The notes beneath the pieces are model-generated. The model was not told where the DNA came from, did not search any database, and worked only from the letters and a program-made list of their open reading frames with translations. From assembly GCF_013416525.1 (NCBI RefSeq), contig NZ_JACCEM010000011.1:1-64000 (forward strand): a stretch of 64,000 bases of DNA, in the 5' to 3' direction. The position numbers and the translations under genes were made by a program. Source of the stretch: Parapusillimonas granuli (GTDB lineage: Bacteria; Pseudomonadota; Gammaproteobacteria; Burkholderiales; Burkholderiaceae_B). Positions 29,123 through 41,995 of this stretch are shown here, in pieces (the first letter of the stretch is position 1; every line of letters begins with the position of its first letter).

Positions 29123-30106
29123 CTAGCCGCGCGCGGCCGGCCTGACGACGTTGCGCGGCGCGCCCGCATGGAAGGCGTCGATGTTGTCGATGAGCTGGTC
29201 CGCCAGCCCCTGGATGGCTTCCTGGCTCGCCCAGGCGACGTGCGGCGTGAGTATGAAGTTGGGCAGGTCGAGCAATTGCATCAAGGGATGGTCGGCGGGC
29301 GGGGGCTCGGGCGTCGTGACGTCGAAGCCCGCGCCGCCCAATACGCCCGAGCGCATGGCGCGCGCCAAGGCCTCGTCGTTGACCAGGCCGCCGCGCGCGG
29401 TGTTGATGAGCAGCGGCTTGCGTGTCATGAGCCGGAATTCCGCATCGCTGATCAGGTCGCGCGTGTGCTCGTTCAGCGGGCAATGCAGGGTGATGACGTC
29501 GCTTTCGGCGATCAATTGCTCGAAGGGGGTGTACAGGCTGCCCTGGCGTCCGGCGCCCTTGCGCCCCGCGAACAGCACCCGCATGCCCAGCGCCCGCCCC
29601 ATGGCGGCCACCGACTGCCCGAGCACGCCTTCGCCGATGATGCCGAGCGTGGACCCGGCCAGGTCTTTGATGGGGTAGTCGAAATAACAGAACTGCCCGG
29701 CCTCCTGCCAGCGCCCCGCCTTGACCGATTCGCGGTAGGCGACGATGCTGCGCCGCAACGCGAAAATGAGCGCGAAGGTATGCTCGGGAACCGTATTGAC
29801 GGCATAGCGCCGTATGTTGGACACCACCACGCCCTTGCGTTCGCAGGCGCCCAGGTCGACGTTGTCGGTGCCGGTGGCCGCCAGGGCGATCATCTTCAGG
29901 CGCGCCGCCTGCTCGATGGCCTCCCGCCGCACCGGCACCTTGTTGACGATGACGATGTCGGCCTGCGCGATGCGTTCGGCCACTTCTTCGGGGCGGGTCC
30001 GCGCATGCACCTTGAATTCATGCGGGAATGAAGGCTTGCGCAGCACCGTCGACGGCGAAATGGTGTCTCGGTCTAGGAAGACGATTTGCAGGGGTTGCGC
30101 GGCCAT
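29123..30106 (-). CDS. D-2-hydroxyacid dehydrogenase, hydroxypyruvate reductase / glycerate dehydrogenase type
   Basis: A 327-residue NAD(P)-dependent reductase. The ATG at 30106 has AAGGAAAAA upstream. The cofactor loop is LGIIGEGVLGQSVA. Catalytic residues are the arginine in INTARGGLVND, the glutamate in FDVTTPEPPPADHP and the histidine in LTPHVAWAS. The pattern fits HprA-like glycerate dehydrogenases. Linkage to glycerate kinase supports hydroxypyruvate reduction in the serine/glyoxylate-related pathway. It is divergent from the S9 peptidase. Confidence 0.92.
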   Translation of the reverse strand: MAAQPLQIVFLDRDTISPSTVLRKPSFPHEFKVHARTRPEEVAERIAQADIVIVNKVPVRREAIEQAARLKMIALAATGTDNVDLGACERKGVVVSNIRRYAVNTVPEHTFALIFALRRSIVAYRESVKAGRWQEAGQFCYFDYPIKDLAGSTLGIIGEGVLGQSVAAMGRALGMRVLFAGRKGAGRQGSLYTPFEQLIAESDVITLHCPLNEHTRDLISDAEFRLMTRKPLLINTARGGLVNDEALARAMRSGVLGGAGFDVTTPEPPPADHPLMQLLDLPNFILTPHVAWASQEAIQGLADQLIDNIDAFHAGAPRNVVRPAARG

Positions 30107-30205
30107 ATCTTTTTCCTTGTGCTTGTAACGCCCGGTGGTTGGCGGGATCAAATCCGATATAGTAATGGGATTGCCGGGCACACAGGTTATACAGGATTAC
30201 GTTGG

Positions 30206-32071
30206 ATGCAGCCAGAAAAATACCCCGTCCAGGACTTCTTTCGCAACCCCGATCGCGGCTTCTTCCGCCTTTCCGACGACGGCGCCCTGCTGGCCTACAT
30301 GGAGCCCGTCAGCATCGGCGGTTCGCCCGCCCGCATGAACGTATTCGTGCAGGCGCTCGACGGCAGCACGCCCGTGGGCGAGGCCCGGCGCCTCACCTCT
30401 GAAACCGAGCGCGACATCGCCCAGTATTTCTGGAAGGGCTCGGACACCATCATCTACGAAAAAGACTTCAACGGGGACGAGAACTTCCACGTCCTGGCGG
30501 TCGACGCCGCCAGCGGCGGGCTGACCGACCTCACCCCCTTCCCCGGCGTGCGGGCCGGCATACAGGACGACCTGCCGGACGATCCCGGCCACCTGCTGAT
30601 CAGCCACAACGGGCGCAACCCCGAAGTCTTCGACGTCTACCGCGCCGACATCCGCAGCGGCGAACTGACGCTCGTCGCCGAGAACCCCGGCAACATCGTC
30701 GGATGGCAGACCGATCACCAGGGCCGCGTGAGGGTGGGAATCGCCAGCGACGGGCTGCACACCACCCTGCTGTACCGCGACCGGGAATCGGACGGCTTCC
30801 GCGCGCTGATCCACACCGATTTCCGCACCACCGTCAGCCCCGAGTTCTTCACTTTCGACGACGAACGCCTGTACGCCCTGAGCAATCGCAACCGGGATTG
30901 CCTGGCGCTGGTCATCATCGACCCCGCCCGTCCGGACGACGAGGAACTCGTCTACGAAGTGGACGGCCACGACCTGGACGCGGCGGGCCATTCCCGGCTG
31001 CGGCGGGTCCTGACGGTGGCGGCCTACCAGACCGACAAGCCCCAATACCATTTCTTCGACGAGCTCAGCGCGCAGCGCCACGCGCGCGTCGCCGAAAAAC
31101 TGCCGGGCTACGAAATCGCCTTCCAGAGCGGCACGCGCGACGAAAGCAAGTTCATCATCGCGGCCTACAACGACCGCAGCCCCGGCAGCCGTCATCTATA
31201 CGACGCCGAGCGCGACACCCTGCACAAGCTGGGGGACATCAACCCTTATCTGCCGGAAAGCGCCATGGCTCCGGTGCGGCCCATCCAGTACGCCTCGCGC
31301 GACGGCCTGACCATCCATGGCTATCTGACCCTGCCCCTGGGCCGGCCCGCCGCCGGACTGCCCTGCGTGGTGAACCCGCACGGCGGCCCGTGGGCGCGCG
31401 ACGGCTGGGGGTTCAATCCCGAAGCGCAATTTCTCGCCAATCGTGGCTATTGCGTGCTGCAGATGAATTTCCGCGGGTCCACGGGCTACGGACGGAAGTT
31501 CTGGGAGGCCGGCTTCGGCCAGTGGGGCCTGCGCATGCAGGACGACATCACCGACGGCGTCCAGTGGCTGATCGAACAAGGCATCGCCGATCCGCGCCGC
31601 ATCGCGATCTACGGGGGCAGCTACGGCGGCTATGCCACGCTGGCCGGCATCACGTATACCCCCGATCTGTACGCCGCGGCGGTCGATTATGTCGGCGTAT
31701 CGAATCTGCTCACTTTCATGAACACCATTCCCCCTTACTGGAAACCCATGCTGGTCAAGATGCACAGCATGGTGGGCGACCCTGACGCCGACCGCGAACG
31801 GCTGGTCGCCACGTCGCCCGCCTTGAACGCCGAACGCATCAAGACGCCGCTGTTCATCGCGCAGGGCGCCCATGATCCGCGCGTCAACAAGGACGAAAGC
31901 GATCAGATGGTGCAGGCCTTGCGCGACCGCGGCGTCGAGGTCGAATACATGGTCAAGGACAACGAAGGCCATGGTTTTCACAACGATGAAAACAAATTCG
32001 AATTCTATGAGCGGATGGAGCGTTTCCTGGCACAGCATCTTCTACCCGAGCTTGATGGAGAAAACACATGA
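30206..32071 (+). CDS. S9 family serine peptidase (prolyl oligopeptidase / acylaminoacyl-peptidase-like)
   Basis: A 621-residue cytoplasmic peptidase without a signal peptide. An N-terminal beta-propeller (about 1-370) precedes an alpha/beta hydrolase domain. The triad is visible as S472 in GGSYGGYATLAG, D557 in GAHDPRV and H589 in NEGHGF; PHGGPWARDG forms the oxyanion region. The ATG at 30206 has AGGA 9 bp upstream; upstream in-frame codons overlap the divergent gene's promoter. The stop overlaps the GST ATG by 4 bp. Confidence 0.93.
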   Translation: MQPEKYPVQDFFRNPDRGFFRLSDDGALLAYMEPVSIGGSPARMNVFVQALDGSTPVGEARRLTSETERDIAQYFWKGSDTIIYEKDFNGDENFHVLAVDAASGGLTDLTPFPGVRAGIQDDLPDDPGHLLISHNGRNPEVFDVYRADIRSGELTLVAENPGNIVGWQTDHQGRVRVGIASDGLHTTLLYRDRESDGFRALIHTDFRTTVSPEFFTFDDERLYALSNRNRDCLALVIIDPARPDDEELVYEVDGHDLDAAGHSRLRRVLTVAAYQTDKPQYHFFDELSAQRHARVAEKLPGYEIAFQSGTRDESKFIIAAYNDRSPGSRHLYDAERDTLHKLGDINPYLPESAMAPVRPIQYASRDGLTIHGYLTLPLGRPAAGLPCVVNPHGGPWARDGWGFNPEAQFLANRGYCVLQMNFRGSTGYGRKFWEAGFGQWGLRMQDDITDGVQWLIEQGIADPRRIAIYGGSYGGYATLAGITYTPDLYAAAVDYVGVSNLLTFMNTIPPYWKPMLVKMHSMVGDPDADRERLVATSPALNAERIKTPLFIAQGAHDPRVNKDESDQMVQALRDRGVEVEYMVKDNEGHGFHNDENKFEFYERMERFLAQHLLPELDGENT

Positions 32072-32676
32072 TGAAGCTGTATTACCTTCCGGGCGCCTGC
32101 CCCCTGGCCACGCATATCGCCCTGAACTGGGCAAACGCGCCTTACGAGCTGCAGGCCGTCAGCCGCGAGGAAATCAAGCAGCCGGCTTATCTCGCCCTGA
32201 ATCCCATGGGCGCGGTGCCGGTGCTGGTGGACGGCGACCTGACGCTCACCCAAAGCGCGGCCATTCTGGAATACGTGGCGGAAACCCACCCCGAAGCCGG
32301 CCTGATGCCGGACACGCCGCGCGAACGCGCCGAGGTCCGCCGCTGGCTGGGCTTGATCAACGCGGACATCCACCGCACCTTCGGAAATCTCTTCGGCGCG
32401 GCGCAGTTCATGAGCACGCCGGAGGGGCAGCGTGAGCTGGCCGAGAAAAGCGGGGCCAAGCTGCTCGGCATCTTCGCCATCGTCGACCGGCAGCTGGAGG
32501 GCAAGGAATGGGTCGCCGGGGCGCGGTCCATCGCCGACCCCTATCTTTACACCGTCATGCGCTGGGCCAAGGCGAAGGAACTGGACCTGAGCCGCTACAA
32601 GAACCTGCAGGCCTTCTACGCCCGCATGGAAGCCGACCCGGGGGTGCGGAAGGCGCTGAAGGAACAGGGCCTGTAG
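32068..32676 (+). CDS. Glutathione S-transferase, beta class
   Basis: A 202-residue GST. The N-terminal thioredoxin fold has LYYLPGACPLATHIAL, with the beta-class cysteine (position 10 if the second Met is used), the cis-proline region NPMGAVPVLV and the glutathione-binding LTQSAAIL. An all-helical C-terminal domain follows. It conjugates or reduces electrophiles with glutathione in the cytoplasm. Its ATG overlaps the S9 peptidase stop (ATGA), indicating translational coupling. Confidence 0.95.
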   Translation: MMKLYYLPGACPLATHIALNWANAPYELQAVSREEIKQPAYLALNPMGAVPVLVDGDLTLTQSAAILEYVAETHPEAGLMPDTPRERAEVRRWLGLINADIHRTFGNLFGAAQFMSTPEGQRELAEKSGAKLLGIFAIVDRQLEGKEWVAGARSIADPYLYTVMRWAKAKELDLSRYKNLQAFYARMEADPGVRKALKEQGL

Positions 32677-32685
32677 CCACTCAAG

Positions 32686-32727
32686 GGCTCGGGGCCGGGC
32701 CTCCCGGATGGGGTACGGCCCCGAGCC
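32686..32727. terminator. Bidirectional hairpin terminator between GST and livF
   Basis: GGCTCGGGGCCG (32686-32697) pairs perfectly over 12 bp with CGGCCCCGAGCC (32716-32727) around an 18-nt loop. It lies between convergent genes, 9 bp after the GST stop and 36 bp from the livF stop. The U-tract is poor on both strands. Confidence 0.6.
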
Positions 32728-32763
32728 GGCCCCTTGCCGGCCAGGCCGCCAAGCCCGCAGATG

Positions 32764-33465
<702 letters not shown>

Positions 33466-33467
33466 TT

Positions 33468-34231
33468 TTATTCCTCACCCAGGTAGGCTTTGATGACGCG
33501 AGGGTCGGAACGGACGTCGGCGGGCAGGCCGGTCGTGATGGGTTTGCCGTGCTCCATGACCATGATGCGGTCGGACACGCCCATGACCAGGCTCATGTCG
33601 TGCTCGATCAGCAACACCGCCACGCCGAATTCCTTGCGCAGTTGGTCGATCAGCTGCTGCAGGTCGCGCTTTTCCTGGGGGTTGAGGCCCGCCGCCGGCT
33701 CGTCCAGCATCAGCAGGCGCGGACGGGTGATCATGCAGCGGGCGATTTCCAGCCGGCGCTGGTGCCCATAGGCCAGGTTGCCGGCCTCGCGGTTGGCGAA
33801 CTGGCGGATGCCCATGAAGTCCAGCCATTCGGCCGCGCTCTTGAGCGCGTCCTGTTCCGACTTGCGGTAGGACGGCACCTTGAACAACCCCTTGACCAGG
33901 CTGGTTTCGATATGGGTGTGCTGGGCGACCAGCAGGTTTTCGAGCACGGTCAGGTTCTTGAACAGGCGCACGTTCTGGAAGGTGCGGACCAGGCCTTGCT
34001 GCGCCACCTTGTGGCTGGGCATGCCGTCGATCTTCTTGCCGTCCATCAGTATGCTGCCGGTCGTGGGCTTGTAGAAGCCGCCCACGCAGTTGAACACCGT
34101 GGTCTTGCCGGCCCCGTTGGGCCCGATGATGGCGAAGACCTCGTCTTTGCGGACTTCGAATTCCACCTGGTCCACGGCCAGCAGGCCGCCGAACCTCATG
34201 GTAAGGCCCGACACCTTCAATAATGTTTCGC

Positions 34232-34235
<4 letters not shown>
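33468..34235 (-). CDS. livG: Branched-chain amino acid ABC transporter ATP-binding protein LivG
   Basis: A 255-residue ATPase. Walker A is GPNGAGKTT, the signature [14 protein letters not shown] and Walker [16 protein letters not shown]; the long insertion after Walker A ([20 protein letters not shown]) is typical of LivG. The ATG at 34235 overlaps the livM stop by 4 bp (ATGA), which decides the start over the longer frame. Confidence 0.95.
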
Positions 34236-36384
<2,149 letters not shown>

Positions 36385-36436
36385 AGAAACCACGTATTCC
36401 GGTGGATCGGCCCCGGGTGAAATGGGGAGGACCGGG

Positions 36437-36471
36437 AAAAAGAAAGGCTCCAGCCTGGATAAGGCTGGAGC
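36437..36471 (-). terminator. Intrinsic terminator/attenuator between livK and livH
   Basis: GCTCCAGCCT (36447-36456) and AGGCTGGAGC (36462-36471) form a perfect 10-bp stem with a 5-nt loop. On the minus strand it is followed by a T-rich run (CTTTCTTTTTC). It lies just past the livK stop and before livH, so partial termination would favour the binding protein. Confidence 0.78.
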
Positions 36472-36485
36472 TGGCGAGGCCGATT

Positions 36486-37607
36486 TTACAGTTTCAGTTG
36501 CTCCAGATTGCCGGCGTCATCCCATTTGAAGACGGCGAACTCGAATTCCTTCAGGTCGCCCTTGGCGTCGTATTCGACCTTGCCGATGGCGGTGTTGAAG
36601 GTGTTGCTGTGCATGTAGTCGGCCACCTTGGCCGGATCGGCGCCCACGGCGTTGATGCTGTCCGCCAGGATCTGCACCGCGGCATAGGCGGTGAGCGTGA
36701 AGGCGCCGTCGGGGCTGCGCTTGTACTTCTTGAAGTGCTCGAGCACTTTTTCGTTGCCGGGCAGCTTGGTGAAGTCGGACGGCAGCGTGACCAGCAGGCC
36801 CTTCACGGCGGGGCCGGCGATGGCGACGAGGTCTTTGTTGGCGACGCCTTCCGGCCCCATGAACTGGGTGTTCAGCCCTTGCTCGCGCGCCTGGCGCAGC
36901 AGCAGCCCGAGCTCGGCGTGATAGCCGCCGAAATAGATGAGATCGGGATTCAGCGACTTGAGCTTGGTGATGACGGCGGAATAATCGCTGTCGCCCACGT
37001 TGATGCCCTCGAACAGCGTGACGTTGCCGCCGTTCTTGGTGAGGTTGTCGCGCACCTGGGTGGCGACGCCCGAGCCGTAGGTCTGCTTGTCGTGCAGGAT
37101 GGCGATGGACTTCGGCTTCAGGTGCTTGGCGATGTAGCCGGCGGCGAACGGGCCCTGCTGGTCGTCGCGGCCGATGGTGCGGAAGAAGTAATGCGGCTTG
37201 ATGGTGTCGGTGACCAGGGGCGAGGTGGCGCCCGGGGTGATGGCGACGATGCCTTCCTGCTCGTAGACGTTCACCGCGGGCACGGTGGTGCCCGAGCACG
37301 CGTGGGCCACGGCGAACTTGGCGCCCGAATTGATGACGCGGTTGGCGGCGGGCACGGCCTGTTTCGGTTCGCAGCCGTCGTCGATCAGCAGGGGTTCGAG
37401 CTTCTTGCCCTTGACGCCGCCGGCCTCGTTGATGGCTTCGATGGCGGTGAGCGCGCCGGCCTGGATCTGGTCGCCGTATTGCGTGGCGGGACCCGTCATG
37501 GGCTGAGGAATGCCGATTTTGATGGTGTCGGCTGCATAGGCGCTACCTGCGATGGCCAGGGCGCCCAATGCCATGACCAGGGGTGTTACGCGTTTGAAGG
37601 ACTTCAT
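36486..37607 (-). CDS. livK: Branched-chain amino acid ABC transporter periplasmic binding protein LivK (copy 1)
   Basis: A 373-residue Leu/Ile/Val-type binding protein. The start MKSFKRVTPLVMALGALA at 37607 gives a signal peptide cleaved after AGSAYA, before ADTIKIGIPQP; the longer frame lacks one. The fold is marked by PMTGPATQYGDQIQAG, VNVYEQEGIVAITPGATSP and FRTIGRDDQQGPFAAGYI. It heads livK-livHMGF. A paralogue of equal length lies at 43170-44291. Substrate could also be other hydrophobic amino acids or amides. Confidence 0.94.
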   Translation of the reverse strand: MKSFKRVTPLVMALGALAIAGSAYAADTIKIGIPQPMTGPATQYGDQIQAGALTAIEAINEAGGVKGKKLEPLLIDDGCEPKQAVPAANRVINSGAKFAVAHACSGTTVPAVNVYEQEGIVAITPGATSPLVTDTIKPHYFFRTIGRDDQQGPFAAGYIAKHLKPKSIAILHDKQTYGSGVATQVRDNLTKNGGNVTLFEGINVGDSDYSAVITKLKSLNPDLIYFGGYHAELGLLLRQAREQGLNTQFMGPEGVANKDLVAIAGPAVKGLLVTLPSDFTKLPGNEKVLEHFKKYKRSPDGAFTLTAYAAVQILADSINAVGADPAKVADYMHSNTFNTAIGKVEYDAKGDLKEFEFAVFKWDDAGNLEQLKL

Positions 37608-37768
37608 GCCTGGGAATCTCCGGTTGGGCTTGCCGTTCAGAGCCTTCCTGGTGGGAATGCTCGTGATCAGCGGCAAGCCATGTTATTAGCTCGGCCTGAA
37701 ACGGCTAGCGTATTCTGACGACTCCCCCGATGGCTGTCACTACGGATAAGCCCTTATCGGGCCTTTCG

Positions 37769-38602
37769 TCAGGAGAATTCCCTGGAGAGCTCGGCGGCGC
37801 GGTCCCGGGCGGCGTCCATGGCTTGCTGGACGATGGCGGCGAAGCCGCGGGCGTCCAGGACTTCCAGCGCCGCGGCCGTCGTGCCCCCCTTGGAGGTGAC
37901 GCGCTCGCGCAGGACGGCCAGGCTTTCATGCGACAGCGCGGCCAGCTGGGTCGCGCCGTTCAGCGTGGCCAGGGCCAGGGTGCGCGCCTGGTCGTCGGTC
38001 AGCCCCTGGCGGACGGCGCCCTGGATGAGGGCCTCGATGAACAGAAACACGTAGGCCGGGCCGCTGCCCGACAAAGCCGTGACCGCGTCGATCTGGGCGT
38101 CGTCCTGGACCCAGACGGCCTCGCCCACCGCGCCCAGCATCTGCTGGGCGACCAGGCGGTCGTCTTGCGTCACGCCGTCCAGGGCCATCAGGCCGCTGGC
38201 CCCCGACCCGATGAGGGCGGGTGTGTTGGGCATGCAGCGTATCAGCCGGGTGTGGGGCCGGCCGTCCGGGCCGGCCAGCCAGGCGCCGATGGCCCGGGCC
38301 GGGATGCCGGCCGCCACGCTGACGACGAGCGTGTCCGGGACGAGGAAGGGCCGGCAGGATTCGACGGCTTCTTTCAGGAACTGCGGCTTGACGGCGAGGA
38401 TCCAGACCCGGCGGCCGGCCAGCGTGGCGTCGGGCGCCTGCGCGACCGACACGCCCTGCTGGGCCCAGCGGTCGAGCACCGCGGGATTCTTGTCGATGAC
38501 GTGGACGTCGTGCGCCCCGCAGCGCTTGCCGATCAAGCCTGCCGCCAGGGCGGTGGCCATGTTGCCGCCGCCGATGAATGCTATGGTGAGTTCTTGGGTC
38601 AT
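37769..38602 (-). CDS. proC: Pyrroline-5-carboxylate reductase
   Basis: A 277-residue enzyme for the last step of proline synthesis, reducing P5C with NADPH. The cofactor loop is AFIGGGNMATALAAGLI, followed by AVKPQFL, CMPNTPALIGSGASGL and the C-terminal signature LSGSGPAYVFLFIEALIQGAV. The same-strand gap to livK (161 bp) holds the livK promoter; a small GATAAG/CTTATC inverted repeat is present but is not convincing as a terminator. It is divergent from ugpB. Confidence 0.96.
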   Translation of the reverse strand: MTQELTIAFIGGGNMATALAAGLIGKRCGAHDVHVIDKNPAVLDRWAQQGVSVAQAPDATLAGRRVWILAVKPQFLKEAVESCRPFLVPDTLVVSVAAGIPARAIGAWLAGPDGRPHTRLIRCMPNTPALIGSGASGLMALDGVTQDDRLVAQQMLGAVGEAVWVQDDAQIDAVTALSGSGPAYVFLFIEALIQGAVRQGLTDDQARTLALATLNGATQLAALSHESLAVLRERVTSKGGTTAAALEVLDARGFAAIVQQAMDAARDRAAELSREFS

Positions 38603-38761
38603 AAGCCGCCATTGTACGAGTTGGGGAGGCCGGGCGCATTATTTGCTGGGCGCGCCACAGCGGGGGCCGGCCGCCGTCACGCCCGTGTCATGAGCGCAAT
38701 ATATGCTTCCGGCCAACGGAGTTTACCGCTCCGGCCACATGGAATCGTCAAGGAGAAGCAC

Positions 38762-40069
38762 ATGCAAGCCAAACTGATCGCCCTGTCCTTCGCCGGCCTG
38801 GTCGCCGGCATCGGTACGGCGCACGCCGCCACGGACATCACTTTCTGGCATTCGATGGAAGGCGCGCTGGGCGAACGCGTCAACGCCCTGGTCGGCGAAT
38901 TCAACGCCGGCCAGTCGGATTACGTCGTCAAGGCGGTCTACAAGGGCGCCTATGGCGAATCGATGAATGCGGGGATCGCCGCCTTCCGCGCCGGCAATGC
39001 GCCCGACATCCTGCAGGTGTTCGAGGTCGGCACCGCCACGATGATGTACGCCAAGGGCGCCGTGCAGCCCGTTCAGGAAATGTCCGAGAAAGCCGGCGAC
39101 CCGATCCGGGCGTCCGACTTCCTGGGCGCGGTCGCCGGGTATTATTCGTCGCCGGACGGCAAGCTGGTGTCCATGCCTTTCAACAGCTCCACGCCCGTCT
39201 TCTATTACAACAAGGACGCCTTCAAGAAAGCCGGCCTGGATCCCGACCACCCGCCCAAGACCTGGCCGGAAGTGCACGAGGCGGGCAAGAAGCTGCGCGC
39301 CGCCGGCATGGAATGCGGCTATACCACCGGCTGGCCGGCCTGGATACAGCTCGAAACCTTCGCCGCCTGGCACAACGTGCCCTATGCTTCCCAGGACAAC
39401 GGCTTCGGCGGGCTGAACGCCCGCCTCAAGCTCGAAGACCCGGTGTTCGCCAAGCACCTGGGCTATCTCGCCATGATGGCCAAGGAAGGCACTTTCACCT
39501 ACGGAGGCCGCGGCGACGCGCCCAACGCGCTTTTCACTTCCGGCAAATGCGGCATGTTCACCGGCTCCAGCGGCAGCCGCGCCAACATCCTCAAGACCGG
39601 CGCCTTCGAACTGGGGATTTCTTCCCTGCCCTACCATGCCGACGTGCCGGGCGCGCCGCAGAACACCATCATAGGCGGCGCGTCGCTGTGGGTGTTCGCC
39701 AGGAAATCGCCTGAAGTCCAGAAAGGCGTGACCAAGTTCTTCAAGTTCATTTCCAGCCCCGAAAAGGCCGCCCAATGGCACCAGCAGACCGGCTATGTGC
39801 CGGTGACCAAGGAAGGCTACGAGCTGACGCGAAAATCCGGCTTCTATGACAAGAACCCCGGCACCATTATTGCAGTGCAGCAACTGGACGCCGCCACCAC
39901 GGAAAATTCACGCGGCATCCGCCTGGGCTTCCTGCCGCAGATTCGCGAGATCGAGGACGGCGAAATGGAAAAGATCTTCTCGGGCCAGTTGACGGCCGAG
40001 GCCGGCCTGGCGAACATGGCGCGCCGCGGCAACGAACTGCTGGAGCGCTTCGAGAAGAGCGCCAGGTAG
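38762..40069 (+). CDS. ugpB: sn-Glycerol-3-phosphate ABC transporter periplasmic binding protein UgpB
   Basis: A 435-residue binding protein. The ATG at 38762 is preceded by AAGGAG and begins a signal peptide ([17 protein letters not shown] before [10 protein letters not shown]); the longer open frame runs antisense over proC and is rejected. UgpB features include [42 protein letters not shown] and [11 protein letters not shown]. It binds glycerol-3-phosphate or glycerophosphodiesters for UgpAEC. Confidence 0.94.
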   Translation: MQAKLIALSFAGLVAGIGTAHAATDITFWHSMEGALGERVNALVGEFNAGQSDYVVKAVYKGAYGESMNAGIAAFRAGNAPDILQVFEVGTATMMYAKGAVQPVQEMSEKAGDPIRASDFLGAVAGYYSSPDGKLVSMPFNSSTPVFYYNKDAFKKAGLDPDHPPKTWPEVHEAGKKLRAAGMECGYTTGWPAWIQLETFAAWHNVPYASQDNGFGGLNARLKLEDPVFAKHLGYLAMMAKEGTFTYGGRGDAPNALFTSGKCGMFTGSSGSRANILKTGAFELGISSLPYHADVPGAPQNTIIGGASLWVFARKSPEVQKGVTKFFKFISSPEKAAQWHQQTGYVPVTKEGYELTRKSGFYDKNPGTIIAVQQLDAATTENSRGIRLGFLPQIREIEDGEMEKIFSGQLTAEAGLANMARRGNELLERFEKSAR

Positions 40070-40092
40070 GCCTTGCATTAAAATGAGGCGGC

Positions 40093-40119
40093 AGGGGCGC
40101 CCGGAACCCGGGCGCCCCT
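40093..40119 (+). terminator. Strong intergenic hairpin between ugpB and ugpA
   Basis: A perfect 12-bp stem (40093-40104 with 40108-40119) and a 3-nt loop lies 24 bp after the ugpB stop and 60 bp before ugpA. There is no clean U-tract, so it may stabilise the ugpB message 3' end or attenuate read-through, either of which would favour the binding protein. Confidence 0.55.
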
Positions 40120-40178
40120 TGCGATTTGCTGCGCCCCCCGCACGCTCATATCCATTCAAGAACAAGGCTCCGCTGAAC

Positions 40179-41060
40179 ATGGAAAAGCGCGTCGTCTTCA
40201 ACCACAAGATCCTGCCCTATCTGCTGGTCCTGCCGCAGCTGGCGGTCACCGTGATCTTCTTTTTCCTGCCCGCCGGCCAGGCCATGTGGCAGTCCTTCCG
40301 CCTCGAAGACGCCTTCGGCCTGTCTTCGGAATTCGTGGGCCTGGCCAATTACGCCGAACTGCTGTCCAGCTCCGACTACCTCGATTCCTTCAAGGTCACC
40401 GCCCTGTTCTCCGCGCTGGTGGCCGTGCTGGGCCTGTCGATTTCGCTGCTGCTGGCCGTCATGGCCGACCGGGCCGTGAAAGGCGCGGCCGTCTACAAGA
40501 CCCTGCTGATCTGGCCGTACGCCGTCGCGGCCGCCATCGCGGGGGTCTTGTGGCTGTTCCTGTTTTCGCCGTCGGTGGGCATCTTGGCCGTCTACCTGAT
40601 GGAGGCCGGCATCGCCTGGAACCCGCGCCTGGATTCGGCCGATGCCATGATGCTGGTCGTGATCGCCGCCGTCTGGAAACAGATTTCGTACAACTTCCTG
40701 TTTTTCCTGGCCGGCCTGCAGGCGATACCGCGCTCGCTGATCGAGGCGGCGGCCATCGACGGCGCCGGCCCCGCGCGCCGGTTCTGGACCATCGTCTTCC
40801 CCCTGCTGTCGCCAACCACCTTCTTCCTGCTGGTCATCAATGTCATCTATGCTTTTTTCGACACCTTCGCCATCATCGACATCGTCACGCAAGGCGGGCC
40901 GGGCACCAGCACCTCCATCCTGGTCTACAAGGTGTACAACGCCGGATTCAAAGGGCTGGACATCGGCTCGTCGGCGGCGCAGTCGGTCATACTGATGATC
41001 ATCGTCGTGGCGCTGACCATCGTCCAGTTCCGCTACATCGACCGCCGGGTCAATTACTGA
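40179..41060 (+). CDS. ugpA: sn-Glycerol-3-phosphate ABC transporter permease UgpA
   Basis: A 293-residue inner-membrane permease starting [20 protein letters not shown]. Six hydrophobic helices are visible. The EAA loop is [24 protein letters not shown]. The ribosome site is weak; the upstream in-frame extension would cover the intergenic hairpin and is rejected. It pairs with UgpE and is energised by UgpC. Confidence 0.93.
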   Translation: MEKRVVFNHKILPYLLVLPQLAVTVIFFFLPAGQAMWQSFRLEDAFGLSSEFVGLANYAELLSSSDYLDSFKVTALFSALVAVLGLSISLLLAVMADRAVKGAAVYKTLLIWPYAVAAAIAGVLWLFLFSPSVGILAVYLMEAGIAWNPRLDSADAMMLVVIAAVWKQISYNFLFFLAGLQAIPRSLIEAAAIDGAGPARRFWTIVFPLLSPTTFFLLVINVIYAFFDTFAIIDIVTQGGPGTSTSILVYKVYNAGFKGLDIGSSAAQSVILMIIVVALTIVQFRYIDRRVNY

Positions 41061-41112
41061 CGCCCCGCGTCCACGCCAGCTTCCGGGCCTGTCAACACAT
41101 CCGAACCGAGCC

Positions 41113-41955
41113 ATGATCGAACGCCGCCCCATCCTGGACATCGTCACCCACCTCGTATTGCTGCTGGGGGTGGCGGTGATCGCCTTCCCCTTGTACGTGA
41201 CCTTCATCGCGTCGACGCAAACCGCGCAAGAGGTCGCGCGCGCGCCCATGTCACTGCTGCCGGGCCGCCATTTCGTCGACAACTACGTCGCCGTGCTGAC
41301 CGGCGGGGCCGGCTCGGCGCCCGCCGTGGCGCGCATGATGTGGGTCAGCACCGTCATGGCGCTGGCCATCGCCGTCGGCAAGATCGCCATTTCCTTGCTG
41401 TCGGCCTTCGCCGTCGTCTACTTCCGTTTCCGCTTCCGCATGCTGTTCTTCTGGATGATCTTCATCACCCTGATGCTGCCGGTCGAGGTGCGCATCGCGC
41501 CCACGTATGAAGTGGTGTCCAGCCTGGGCATGCTGAACAGCTACGCCGGGCTGACGCTGCCCCTGATCGCTTCCGCCACCGCCACCTTCCTGTTCCGCCA
41601 GTTCTTCCTGACCGTGCCCGACGAGCTCGTCGAGGCGGCGCGCATCGACGGCGCGGGCCCGATGCGGTTTTTCAAGGACGTCCTGCTGCCGCTGTCGCGC
41701 ACCAGCATCGCCGCGCTGTTCGTCATCCAGTTCATCTACGGGTGGAACCAGTACCTGTGGCCGCTGATCATCACCACCCAGGAAGACATGTATCCCATCG
41801 TCATCGGGATCAAGCGCATGATCTCGGGCGGCGACAGCGTCACCCAGTGGAACCTGGTCATGGCCACCGCGCTGCTGGCCATGATCCCTCCGGTGCTGGT
41901 CGTCGTTTTGATGCAGAAATGGTTTGTGAAGGGTCTGATCGACTCGGAAAAATAA
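41113..41955 (+). CDS. ugpE: sn-Glycerol-3-phosphate ABC transporter permease UgpE
   Basis: A 280-residue permease with six helices, the typical [24 protein letters not shown] segment and the EAA loop [23 protein letters not shown]. It ends [12 protein letters not shown], as usual for UgpE. It lies 52 bp after ugpA and 40 bp before ugpC in the same operon. Confidence 0.94.
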   Translation: MIERRPILDIVTHLVLLLGVAVIAFPLYVTFIASTQTAQEVARAPMSLLPGRHFVDNYVAVLTGGAGSAPAVARMMWVSTVMALAIAVGKIAISLLSAFAVVYFRFRFRMLFFWMIFITLMLPVEVRIAPTYEVVSSLGMLNSYAGLTLPLIASATATFLFRQFFLTVPDELVEAARIDGAGPMRFFKDVLLPLSRTSIAALFVIQFIYGWNQYLWPLIITTQEDMYPIVIGIKRMISGGDSVTQWNLVMATALLAMIPPVLVVVLMQKWFVKGLIDSEK

Positions 41956-41995
41956 GCGGCGGCCCTGGCCGCCGTCTCCGGATTTGGAATCGCAC

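Noticed and set aside
30142-30170. Promoter for the S9 peptidase gene around TATAGT
   Set aside because: A usable -10-like hexamer exists but no -35 at acceptable spacing; not called.
37733-37768. Hairpin after proC as an intrinsic terminator
   Set aside because: Only a short GATAAG/CTTATC repeat with no T-tract; too weak to call.
38688-38715. Possible Pho box before ugpB
   Set aside because: Only one half (TGTCAT) resembles the consensus; the second repeat 11 bp on is poor, so phosphate control is not supported by sequence.
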